From the NCBI GenBank assembly GCA_003510765.1, contig DOKV01000083.1, forward strand, positions 1 to 7,764: a DNA stretch of 7,764 nt, read 5' to 3'. A program made the position numbers and the translations under genes. Origin of the DNA: Clostridiaceae bacterium. Lineage in GTDB: Bacteria > Bacillota > Clostridia > Clostridiales > Clostridiaceae. Below are positions 1-6,009 of the stretch, piece by piece (within the stretch, counting starts at the first letter, position 1; the number at the start of each line of letters is the position of its first letter). Below the pieces are notes generated by a model, which worked only from the letters and a program-made list of their open reading frames with translations, searched no databases and was not told the DNA's origin.

Positions 1-29
1 AAGGTTTTTTGAAAATCTTTTTTATTCAT
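1..29 (-). CDS. Start of an unidentified gene, possibly ylmH (partial, runs off left edge)
   Basis: Immediately after the sepF stop codon the minus strand reads TAA-ATG and then stays open to the window edge, giving MNKKDFQKT and part of a tenth codon. The ATG is in the same frame as sepF, with no intervening base, so it would be read by terminating or reinitiating ribosomes. A weak GGA lies 6 nt upstream within the sepF end, and a GAAGGGG lies further up. In Firmicutes, sepF is commonly followed by yggT, ylmH (S4-domain RNA-binding protein) and divIVA. The hydrophilic start argues against YggT, a membrane protein, and leaves YlmH as the best guess. Nine residues cannot prove identity. Confidence 0.4.
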
Positions 30-491
30 TTATTTCCAGTTTAAGAGCCCCTTCAAGGAGTTCTCTTCCTTACTGTCTCTGGCCACTTCCACGGTGGATG
101 GTGATAGAACATAGACACCACTTTCCACTTCTTGCAGGTCTCCTCCTAAGGCATAGGTTGATCCTGCTATGAAATCTAGTAGCCTCTGCGCTGTTCTTGG
201 CTCAAGACCTGTGGTGTTCACCACAACAATTCTGTTGGCTTTTAAGCTATCTGAGATGAGTGGGGCTTCATCAAAGGTATCAGGTTTCATGATATGAACC
301 TTGGTTTGATTGCCATGAAGATTCACCACTTTATTTTGCTCCTTTACTTCTTTTCTACGACCCATGACAGTAAAGCTCTCTTTGGGCTCTAGTGCGGTCT
401 CTTCTTCTAGATCCTCCATTTCATAGTCGTCATAGAGCTCCTCATCTTCAAAGCCCATCATGTTTTTTAGTGATGTGAACATTTTACCCAT
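30..491 (-). CDS. sepF: Cell division protein SepF (FtsZ membrane anchor)
   Basis: SepF is a cytoplasmic protein that polymerises, binds the C-terminal tail of FtsZ and tethers the Z-ring to the membrane. The 153-residue product has the family layout. An N-terminal stretch (about 4-14, MFTSLKNMMGF) can form the membrane-binding amphipathic helix. A very acidic linker follows (about 15-37), and then the SepF core (about 63-137). The core carries VVVNTTGLEP (89-98) and the segment DFIAGSTYALGGDLQEV (106-122), the latter being the most diagnostic part of the family. The length is typical. The start at 491 is set by AAGGAGG at 500-506, 8 nt upstream; a second in-frame ATG at 482 is less well placed. 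The gene overlaps yggS by 8 bp, as expected for the conserved yggS-sepF pair. ftsZ itself is not in the window. Confidence 0.96.
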   Translation of the reverse strand: MGKMFTSLKNMMGFEDEELYDDYEMEDLEEETALEPKESFTVMGRRKEVKEQNKVVNLHGNQTKVHIMKPDTFDEAPLISDSLKANRIVVVNTTGLEPRTAQRLLDFIAGSTYALGGDLQEVESGVYVLSPSTVEVARDSKEENSLKGLLNWK

Positions 492-1167
492 TGTTTATTC
501 CTCCTTGCGTTTTATTTCTTTCTCCAAATATTGCTGTACCTATGCGAACCATGGTAGCACCTTCATCCATGGCTGTTTCATAATCCATGGACATGCCCAT
601 ACTAAGAATCTCCATGGTGAGCCTCTCATGTTCTTCTTTTTTCAACGCTTCAAACAGGTTTTTCATGTCTTTAAAATAGGCTCTATTTTCTTCTTCTATA
701 CCCTGAGGAATGATGGCCATGAGTCCTCGTACACGGATATGAACCTGTTCTTTTAAGTAACACAAAAAATCAGGGAGTTCAGCAGGAAGAATTCCAGCTT
801 TTTGAGGTTCCTTCCCAATGTTTACTTCAATGAGGGTGTCCACCACCAAATCTTTTTGACTGGCTCGTTTTTCAATCTCCTCGGCCAAAGAAATTCGATC
901 AAGGGAGTGGATCAAACTGGTTTTTCCTATGATCTTGCGAACCTTGTTGGTTTGAAGACCACCAATGAGGTGCCACCGAATATCCTTAGGTAGTGCATCC
1001 ACCTTCCATAGGAGCTCTTGGACTTTATTCTCCCCAAAGTCCCTTTGTCCTGCTTCATAGGCTGCTAAAATCTCTTCCACAGGCTTTGTTTTTGACACGG
1101 CAATGAGGGTTACCCCTTCCTTTAACCCGCCCTTGATGGCTGTTAAGTTTTCTTGAATCTCTAACAA
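484..1167 (-). CDS. yggS: YggS/YlmE-family pyridoxal-phosphate homeostasis protein
   Basis: This is a PLP-binding protein of the YggS/PROSC (PLPBP) family, a single-domain TIM-barrel fold like the alanine racemase N-domain. It buffers cellular PLP and has no firmly assigned catalytic reaction. Counting from the TTG at 1165-1167, the product is 227 residues, normal for the family. Visible motifs are the PLP-lysine region LIAVSKTKP (K26), FGENKVQE (44-51), WHLIGGLQTNK (65-75) and the phosphate-binding end SMGMSMDYETA...GATMVRIGTAIFG (189-215). The usual IGHLQ is IGGLQ here, a small deviation. The longest frame begins at a TTG at 1176, but AGGAG at 1177-1181 directly abuts it. The TTG at 1167 lies 9 nt downstream of that site and is the better start. 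In Bacillus the orthologue ylmE sits next to sepF, as here. The link to division is positional only. Confidence 0.94.
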   Translation of the reverse strand: MLEIQENLTAIKGGLKEGVTLIAVSKTKPVEEILAAYEAGQRDFGENKVQELLWKVDALPKDIRWHLIGGLQTNKVRKIIGKTSLIHSLDRISLAEEIEKRASQKDLVVDTLIEVNIGKEPQKAGILPAELPDFLCYLKEQVHIRVRGLMAIIPQGIEEENRAYFKDMKNLFEALKKEEHERLTMEILSMGMSMDYETAMDEGATMVRIGTAIFGERNKTQGGINNG

Positions 1168-1176
1168 TATAAGCAA

Positions 1177-1181
1177 CTCCT
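1177..1181 (-). promoter_or_regulatory. Ribosome binding site of yggS that decides its start
   Basis: AGGAG on the minus strand shares two bases with the stop codon TAG (1180-1182) of the upstream DUF881 gene. It abuts the TTG at 1174-1176 with no spacer, which rules that codon out in practice. It stands 9 nt from the TTG at 1165-1167. The arrangement also implies translational coupling with the upstream gene. Confidence 0.7.
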
Positions 1182-1905
1182 ATCTCTGATTTTCCTCTGC
1201 AAACAATGGCGTAAGAGGGGCAATGGAGGCTTCTAGGGTCATAATAGGCCTCTTCTCTACTTCAACCAGGATCCCTCTACTAAGCAAATTTTTGATTTGT
1301 GTAAAATCAGCTACCCCATAGGCTGATAAACGGGAAAGGTCTCCCACAACTTTTATGGTGAAGGGGGCTGGTAGTTTTTCTCCATTGATGGAGATGAACG
1401 CCCAGCTACAAAATATTTCTGAGGTTTCCGTGACCCTTTGACCATTTATTTCTATAGCCTCAGCCCCATGTATACGCAACTCATTTAATAGTTTCAGCAT
1501 ATCTTCATTATGAATGATTCTAAGCCAACTGTCCATGGACCCAGGCACTTCCCCTTCTTTTGCCGGCCCATCTTGAAGCTTCAACTGTAGTCCTGGTCCT
1601 CTCACTTCTTCATACCCTAAGAAACGTCCATTTCGCAGAAGTTCTTTATGCATTTTTTCATAAAGCCCATCCTCATCTTCCATGACCAGTTCATAAGCTT
1701 CTTTCTTTTCTGTTAGATAGTCTATTTCATGGGTTAGTTGATAAATGTCTTTGCGTAGTGTATTTCTATTTTCTAGAAGCACCGCATAGGATTGATCTGT
1801 TGGCTCAGTATTCTTTCCCCTTGGGATCTGAGACATCGTCAAGGAAATTCCCAGACCTACCACTAAAGCTGCCAGGAACATCATCCCTTGGCTAAACCTC
1901 TTCAT
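1180..1905 (-). CDS. DUF881 membrane protein, second copy (YlxX/YlxW-like)
   Basis: Product of 241 residues in the DUF881 family, to which the Bacillus dcw proteins YlxW and YlxX belong; no biochemical function is established. There is one N-terminal membrane segment (about 8-25), then a probable coiled coil (about 40-75, with heptad-like LLENRN...LTHEIDYL). The DUF881 domain follows, with VRGPGLQLKL (101-110) and LLNELRIHGAEAIEINGQRV (139-158). The predicted topology is a short cytoplasmic tail with the bulk outside the membrane, the same plan as bitopic division proteins. The longest open frame starts at 1980, but ATG at 1903-1905 has AAAGGAG (1912-1918) 6 nt upstream and gives the family's usual MKRF-hydrophobic start, so I use it. 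It then overlaps sbp by 14 bp. Its length equals that of the first DUF881 copy as called here. Confidence 0.92.
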   Translation of the reverse strand: MKRFSQGMMFLAALVVGLGISLTMSQIPRGKNTEPTDQSYAVLLENRNTLRKDIYQLTHEIDYLTEKKEAYELVMEDEDGLYEKMHKELLRNGRFLGYEEVRGPGLQLKLQDGPAKEGEVPGSMDSWLRIIHNEDMLKLLNELRIHGAEAIEINGQRVTETSEIFCSWAFISINGEKLPAPFTIKVVGDLSRLSAYGVADFTQIKNLLSRGILVEVEKRPIMTLEASIAPLTPLFAEENQR

Positions 1906-2248
1906 GATGCTCTCCTTTAATCTTATGAGCAAGTAGGCTTCTTCTGATGGTGGCAAAGTTTTGGAAGAGTCTACCCCCAAAGAAGATTACTGCAGCCAAG
2001 TACATAGGGATCCCAAGCTTTTCTCCAAGGAAGGTTAAAAGAGTCGCGATGATGGTGTTGCCAAAAAAGCCTGTGATGAACACCCAAGAATCATAGGTCT
2101 TCTGTAAATGTGCTTTCCAAGCACCAAGCACTGAGTCAAAGGCCGCTAAGATGGCCACAGCGACATACAAACTATAGGCATCTGGGATACGAACATCTAA
2201 AAAGAGGCCAAGAAGCACGCCTAGAACGAGCCCAAATAATACGATCAT
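1892..2248 (-). CDS. sbp: Small basic family membrane protein Sbp (DUF1290)
   Basis: A 118-residue integral membrane protein of the small basic protein (DUF1290) family, conserved in dcw clusters of Firmicutes and some other Gram-positives; function unknown. Four hydrophobic stretches are visible (about 2-17, 25-41, 55-75 and 82-94). Family-typical sequence is clear: SLYVAVAILAAFDSVLGAWKA (26-46), FITGFFGNTIIATLLTFLG (57-75) and a basic end with FFGGRLFQNFATIRRSLL (89-106). The start is set by GGAGG at 2256-2260, 7 nt upstream of ATG at 2246-2248. That ATG overlaps the stop of the upstream DUF881 gene in an ATGA junction, so the two are translationally coupled. The gene is sandwiched between two DUF881 genes, an order differing from Bacillus (ylxW-ylxX-sbp) but plausible for Clostridia. 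Confidence 0.93.
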   Translation of the reverse strand: MIVLFGLVLGVLLGLFLDVRIPDAYSLYVAVAILAAFDSVLGAWKAHLQKTYDSWVFITGFFGNTIIATLLTFLGEKLGIPMYLAAVIFFGGRLFQNFATIRRSLLAHKIKGEHHEEV

Positions 2249-2970
2249 GGCTTTGCCTCCTCTATCATATGGTCAGATTGGAACGCCTTGTCATACTTCC
2301 CAATGGTCAGTTCTTGCACTTGCTGAATGCGTATGTCATATTGCTCTAGGGCGTAATAAGACAAAGCCCCTTGAAAGGCCATGGCTGCCCCTAGTTTTTC
2401 TGGATCTCCAATGGCTTTGATGGTGATTTCTTCTACAGGCGATACTTTCTCATCATTGATGAGGATAAAACTATTGCCCGAACTAGACTTTAATGCCGTC
2501 TGAATAGAGATCCGCTTGTCATTAACACTCACGGCTTCAGCCCCAGCAAACTTCAGCTCATTGATGATATAGATGAGCTCAAGTTCAGTAAGATACTGGT
2601 AGGTTTGAGGTTGCAATTGCAAATCTGAGGGTTTTAAGGTTAACACTACGCCAGGTCCCTTCACATCCACCAGCCCTAAAAGTATTCTGCTATAATCGAG
2701 CTCTTTCTTTAGAAGTCTATGCATTTCACTAGAGGATGCTGCTGCAGACTCATAGTCTTTCACTTGTTCTGCCAGACCTTGATTTTGAGCGAGAAGTCGA
2801 TCTTTTTCTTCACGAAGGGCCTCTAACTCACTTTGCACCTCTTGAAGTTCTTGTAAGGTAAAGGTCTTTGGTGGCGCTTCAATTTGTCTGTATTGATAAG
2901 CCACCAAAAAACCTAGAATCACAAAGACCACGGCTATGAGTCCTTGATTTTTAATACGCTGTTTTTTCAT
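2245..2970 (-). CDS. DUF881 membrane protein, first copy (YlxW/YlxX-like)
   Basis: DUF881-family protein of unknown biochemical function. From the ATG at 2968-2970 it has 241 residues: a short basic tail (MKKQRIKNQ), one membrane segment (about 10-25), and a strongly predicted coiled coil (about 38-75, ELQEVQSELEALREEKDRLL). The DUF881 domain follows, with VKGPGVVLTL (103-112) and IINELKFAGAEAVSVNDKRI (135-154). It is clearly paralogous in plan to the gene at 1180-1905 but diverged in sequence. The start is uncertain. An in-frame ATG at 2995-2997 overlaps the divIB stop by 8 bp and has AAGGTGAGG just before it. The ATG at 2970 has AAGGG six to seven bases upstream and gives the typical family N-terminus, so I prefer it. 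The longest frame, from 3030, has no good site. The gene ends in an ATGA overlap with sbp. Confidence 0.9.
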   Translation of the reverse strand: MKKQRIKNQGLIAVVFVILGFLVAYQYRQIEAPPKTFTLQELQEVQSELEALREEKDRLLAQNQGLAEQVKDYESAAASSSEMHRLLKKELDYSRILLGLVDVKGPGVVLTLKPSDLQLQPQTYQYLTELELIYIINELKFAGAEAVSVNDKRISIQTALKSSSGNSFILINDEKVSPVEEITIKAIGDPEKLGAAMAFQGALSYYALEQYDIRIQQVQELTIGKYDKAFQSDHMIEEAKP

Positions 2971-2989
2971 ATCATCCCTTCTAACTTTC

Positions 2990-3826
2990 TTATCCATCCT
3001 CACCTTGTGATTCCGGAGGACTAGCGCCATCTTCAGTCTCCTCTTCAGGGTTCACTTCCTCTTCCTCCACTTGAAGTGCTTCATCAAAGACCACCGGATG
3101 TGCCAAGTAAGAGACATCTACATATCCATGTACCTCTTCCAACTGTCCATCCAAAATGATGTTGATGGCGGCATTGAGTTTTTGCTTCATGGAATCTCCA
3201 TAGCCCAAGCGAATTTCCAAGTTCTTGTAATAGGTTCTGATGTTGGTTTCGTCCCGAAGATCGATTTCTTGAAACTGAATACTGCTGGTATTCCTTTTCA
3301 TGAGATCTGTAAACTCCATCAGTGCTTTTTTCTTTGTGGAGGCCTCTTCGTAAATGGGGGTCCCTAAGGCTGGTAAACTCAGCTCTTCTATGAGCATTGG
3401 TCCAAGGATCGGATCTGCTCCTATTTCCAGCAGGATCCCTTCCCCCGTCAAAAGACTTACCACTCCTTGATTATAGTAGTTCACCTCAGCCACCCGTTCT
3501 TTGATATATAGGTGCACTCCGTCTGGCAGTATTCTCTTCACTTCCACATCTAGAAAATAGGGATGATTGGACAACTGCTCTTTTAAGGAACCTTGCTTCA
3601 ATAAAAAGATATTCTGATCCAAAAGAAATGCTCCTTGGCTTTCCACTTGACGAAGTTCGATCTTTTCATTTCCTGTGATTTGGAGCTGCCGCACGGAAAA
3701 ATACGGCGCATGGGTGAGAAACACCCCACCGGCCACAAGAATTAGCAAGAAGAGAACCGTAAGGATTCTTTTTCGTCTCTTACGCTTTTTGACTTTGATG
3801 CGATCTTGAACGTCTTTTAAACTCAC
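2990..3826 (-). CDS. divIB: Cell division protein DivIB/FtsQ
   Basis: Bitopic septal protein that, with FtsL and DivIC, links the divisome to FtsW and its partner PBP. The 278-residue product has a highly basic cytoplasmic tail (KVKKRKRRKR, 11-20), one membrane segment (about 21-38) and then a POTRA domain starting at YFSVRQLQITGNEKI (42-56) and reaching IKERVAEVNYYNQG (108-121). A beta domain with LEIRLGYGDSMKQKLNAAI (203-221), typical of the family, follows. The last 30 or so residues form an acidic, proline-containing tail (VEEEEVNPEEETEDG...), probably disordered. Translation starts at GTG (3824-3826), with GGAGG at 3834-3838, 7 nt upstream. It lies 49 bp downstream of ftsW, where many relatives have murG and murB or murC. 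The low overall similarity normal for this family makes the symbol (divIB or ftsQ) a matter of convention. Confidence 0.93.
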   Translation of the reverse strand: MSLKDVQDRIKVKKRKRRKRILTVLFLLILVAGGVFLTHAPYFSVRQLQITGNEKIELRQVESQGAFLLDQNIFLLKQGSLKEQLSNHPYFLDVEVKRILPDGVHLYIKERVAEVNYYNQGVVSLLTGEGILLEIGADPILGPMLIEELSLPALGTPIYEEASTKKKALMEFTDLMKRNTSSIQFQEIDLRDETNIRTYYKNLEIRLGYGDSMKQKLNAAINIILDGQLEEVHGYVDVSYLAHPVVFDEALQVEEEEVNPEEETEDGASPPESQGEDG

Positions 3827-3875
3827 GGATGCTCCTCCCTTCTCTTTTGTTTATGCTTTACTGTCTCTGAAATTC

Positions 3876-5036
3876 TTAGTATTTGGTCCTTCTGGATTGT
3901 CTTGAAATATTTAGGAGCACCCCCACAGCGATGAGATTCACCACCAAAGAGGTTCCCCCGGCACTAATGAAAGGAAGGGTCACACCTGTCACCGGAAATG
4001 CCCCTATGACCACCGCAATGTTGATGAAGGACTGCAACACAAAAATCATGGTAATACCCATGGCCAGTAACCGGCCGAAAGAATCTTTGGCTTCCATGGC
4101 AATGCGAAATCCTCTAAAGATGAGTATAAAGAGTAAAATCATGAGAAAGAGCCCGCCCAAAAGTCCCAGTTCTTCTACCACCACAGCAAAAATAAAGTCA
4201 TTTTGAGCTTCGGGTAGCCAAAAAGCTTTTAACCTAGACATGCCAAGTCCTCGTCCGTAGACCCCCCCACTGGTTAAAGCAAACAGTGACTGTACCAGTT
4301 GATGTCCTGCTCCTTGGGCTGTGGCAAAAGGATCGCCAAAGTTTAAAAACCTTGTGACACGATAGGGTTCAATCCATAAAAGCACGCCTAAAGCACTGAC
4401 TCCGATGAGCACATAGGTGGTCATCTGAAGAAAAGTTGCCCCGGACAAAAACATCATCGTCAAAGAGGTCAGCACCGTGATGGCTCCAATGGAAAGATTT
4501 TTTTGCAGCACCACAATGATTCCCGCAAAGATCCCCATGACCACAAAGACCTTGAATGTTTGAAGCCATTTTTTCTTAGCAGTGAGAAACTCCATTCTTT
4601 TCAAAAGATTTGCCGCCAAAAGCACCATGGTAAATTTCGCCAATTCTGAAGGCTGTAATGACATTCCTCCAAACCTCAGCCATCTTCTGGCGCCCTTCAC
4701 CGGGTCAAACAGAATCACCGCAACATTCAGTGCCAAGACCACAACAAGGAGCACTTTGGTTTTGGGCAAGGTCATTCTATGATAATCAATATTTGTCATA
4801 AAGAAAACCATGATGAACAGACCGATGAAGGCAAAGAATCCTTGCCGAATGAAATCACTATAGGATTGTTGTCCCGTCACGATATTTTCATAGCTGGATG
4901 CACTATACACCATCAAGAGTCCAAAGAGCACCAAAGCCACAGTGACGGCAACCAGCGGAAAATCCACTTCACTATAGGACTTCTTCTTTTTCTTAGAGAA
5001 GCTCTTTTTACTGCTTTTTCCTCTGGCTGTTCCCAT
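3876..5036 (-). CDS. ftsW: SEDS peptidoglycan glycosyltransferase FtsW/SpoVE
   Basis: Polytopic SEDS-family glycan polymerase that extends peptidoglycan from lipid II at the septum together with a class B PBP. The 386-residue product has a basic N-terminal tail (to about 20) and roughly ten membrane segments. Signature regions are KGARRWLRFGG...LQPSELAKF (114-135), WLPEAQNDFIFAVVVEELG (273-291), in which D280 matches the conserved SEDS catalytic aspartate, and PVTGVTLPFISAGGTS (348-363). LQKNLS (177-182) replaces the more usual acidic or proline-containing version of this loop. The longest frame begins at GTG 5046-5048, but GGAGG at 5042-5046 lies 5 nt before ATG 5034-5036, which I take as the start. 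It follows mraY by 23 bp, without the murD often found there. Sequence alone does not separate vegetative FtsW from sporulation SpoVE; the dcw position is compatible with either. Confidence 0.93.
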   Translation of the reverse strand: MGTARGKSSKKSFSKKKKKSYSEVDFPLVAVTVALVLFGLLMVYSASSYENIVTGQQSYSDFIRQGFFAFIGLFIMVFFMTNIDYHRMTLPKTKVLLVVVLALNVAVILFDPVKGARRWLRFGGMSLQPSELAKFTMVLLAANLLKRMEFLTAKKKWLQTFKVFVVMGIFAGIIVVLQKNLSIGAITVLTSLTMMFLSGATFLQMTTYVLIGVSALGVLLWIEPYRVTRFLNFGDPFATAQGAGHQLVQSLFALTSGGVYGRGLGMSRLKAFWLPEAQNDFIFAVVVEELGLLGGLFLMILLFILIFRGFRIAMEAKDSFGRLLAMGITMIFVLQSFINIAVVIGAFPVTGVTLPFISAGGTSLVVNLIAVGVLLNISRQSRRTKY

Positions 5037-5041
5037 GACAC

Positions 5042-5046
5042 CCTCC
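5042..5046 (-). promoter_or_regulatory. Ribosome binding site of ftsW that decides its start
   Basis: GGAGG on the minus strand is 5 nt upstream of the ATG at 5034-5036. It overlaps the alternative GTG at 5046-5048, so that codon cannot use it. Four residues (MEGV) are therefore removed from the longest open frame. Confidence 0.65.
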
Positions 5047-5059
5047 ACATTCTTCTTTC

Positions 5060-6007
5060 CTACATCAACACATACACAAGCACTACCATGGCAAGGGTTA
5101 CAAGCGAGAACACCGCCACAATTTTATTTTCTTTCCATCCCAATGCTTCAAAGTGATGATGGATGGGAGACATCAAGAATACTCTCTTTTTGGTTTTCTT
5201 GAACACTGCCACTTGAATGATCACCGATAGAGTCTCCACCACATACACAATGCCCACAAGAATCAGTAGAAGCTCCGTAAAGGTGAGCAGTGCTAAGATT
5301 GCCACAGCGCCTCCTAAAGCTAGGGAGCCTGTATCTCCCATGAAGACCTTGGCAGGATACTTATTGTAATAAAGAAACGCTAGAAGTCCTCCCATCAATG
5401 CCAGGGAAAAAATCACCACATGACTTTGCCCTTGGGATAGACCCACCAGTACAAAAAAGATCAATACCACGATGGTTACCGAAGAAGATAGCCCATCGAT
5501 GCCATCGGTAAGATTCACTGCATTGGTCACTGCTGCAAAAAAGATCACCACAAAAGGTATGTAGAATATGCCCAGGTGAAGTGCACTCTTTACGAAGGGA
5601 AGTCTCACACTGTCATAATCCAAAAGGACATAAAGCACCAGGGCAGTAGCGATACCAAACAGGAGCAGTAACCCCATTTTCTCTTTTGCCCTTAACCCAT
5701 CAGAAGATTTCTTTTTCACCTTTAAGTAATCATCCAAAAAACCGACAAATCCAAACGCAAAGGTAACAAAAATCATGAAGAGTACCAAAGGATCTAGGAA
5801 GGAAAAGATACTACCTACCAATGCCAGCATCGTTAGAAAAATGATGCCTCCCATACTGGGAACCCCTTGCTTTATCTTGTGAGATTCAGGCCCTACAGCC
5901 CTTATATTCTGCCCCATTTTAAAAGCACGAAGCTTCTTAATGACCCAAGGCCCCAAGGCTAATCCTCCCAAAAGACTCGCCAAAAGCGTTGCCATCTCTA
6001 TGCCCAT
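5060..6007 (-). CDS. mraY: Phospho-N-acetylmuramoyl-pentapeptide-transferase MraY
   Basis: MraY transfers phospho-MurNAc-pentapeptide from UDP to undecaprenyl phosphate at the inner face of the membrane, making lipid I. The 315-residue product has about ten membrane segments and all hallmark motifs. These are the KIKQGVPSMGG loop (44-54), the Mg-binding aspartate pair in FLDDYLKVKKK (90-100, D92 and D93), NAVNLTDGIDGL (162-173), MGDTGSLALGG (223-233, D225) and the histidine-rich loop PIHHHFEALGWKE (281-293). The length is usual for the family. The start at ATG 6005-6007 has GGAGG at 6017-6021, 9 nt upstream, lying within the end of murF. Only 2 bp separate the two genes, so coupling is likely. 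The substrate comes from MurF, encoded just upstream; the next enzyme, MurG, is not encoded here. Confidence 0.98.
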   Translation of the reverse strand: MGIEMATLLASLLGGLALGPWVIKKLRAFKMGQNIRAVGPESHKIKQGVPSMGGIIFLTMLALVGSIFSFLDPLVLFMIFVTFAFGFVGFLDDYLKVKKKSSDGLRAKEKMGLLLLFGIATALVLYVLLDYDSVRLPFVKSALHLGIFYIPFVVIFFAAVTNAVNLTDGIDGLSSSVTIVVLIFFVLVGLSQGQSHVVIFSLALMGGLLAFLYYNKYPAKVFMGDTGSLALGGAVAILALLTFTELLLILVGIVYVVETLSVIIQVAVFKKTKKRVFLMSPIHHHFEALGWKENKIVAVFSLVTLAMVVLVYVLM

Positions 6008-6009
6008 TC

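Noticed and set aside
460..756. Open frame of 98 codons on the plus strand
   Set aside because: It is antisense to yggS and sepF, has no ribosome binding site, and its product is a low-complexity, Phe- and His-rich sequence resembling no family I know.
3827..3875. Possible promoter or terminator in the ftsW-divIB gap
   Set aside because: No stem-loop with a T-tract and no acceptable -35/-10 pair is visible in these 49 bp. I see only the divIB ribosome binding site.
4369..4569. Minus-strand frame of 66 codons inside ftsW
   Set aside because: It is an alternative frame within an intact, motif-bearing ftsW. The Cys/His-rich product is a frame artefact, not a frameshifted gene.
5037..5059. Remnant of murD between mraY and ftsW
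   Set aside because: The gap is only 23 bp and is filled by spacer and the ftsW ribosome binding site; no Mur-ligase motif remains.
3071..5156. Several plus-strand frames (3071-3367, 3883-4206, 4582-4782, 4779-5156)
   Set aside because: All lie opposite well-supported divIB, ftsW or mraY coding sequence, with no family-like motifs or suitable start signals.
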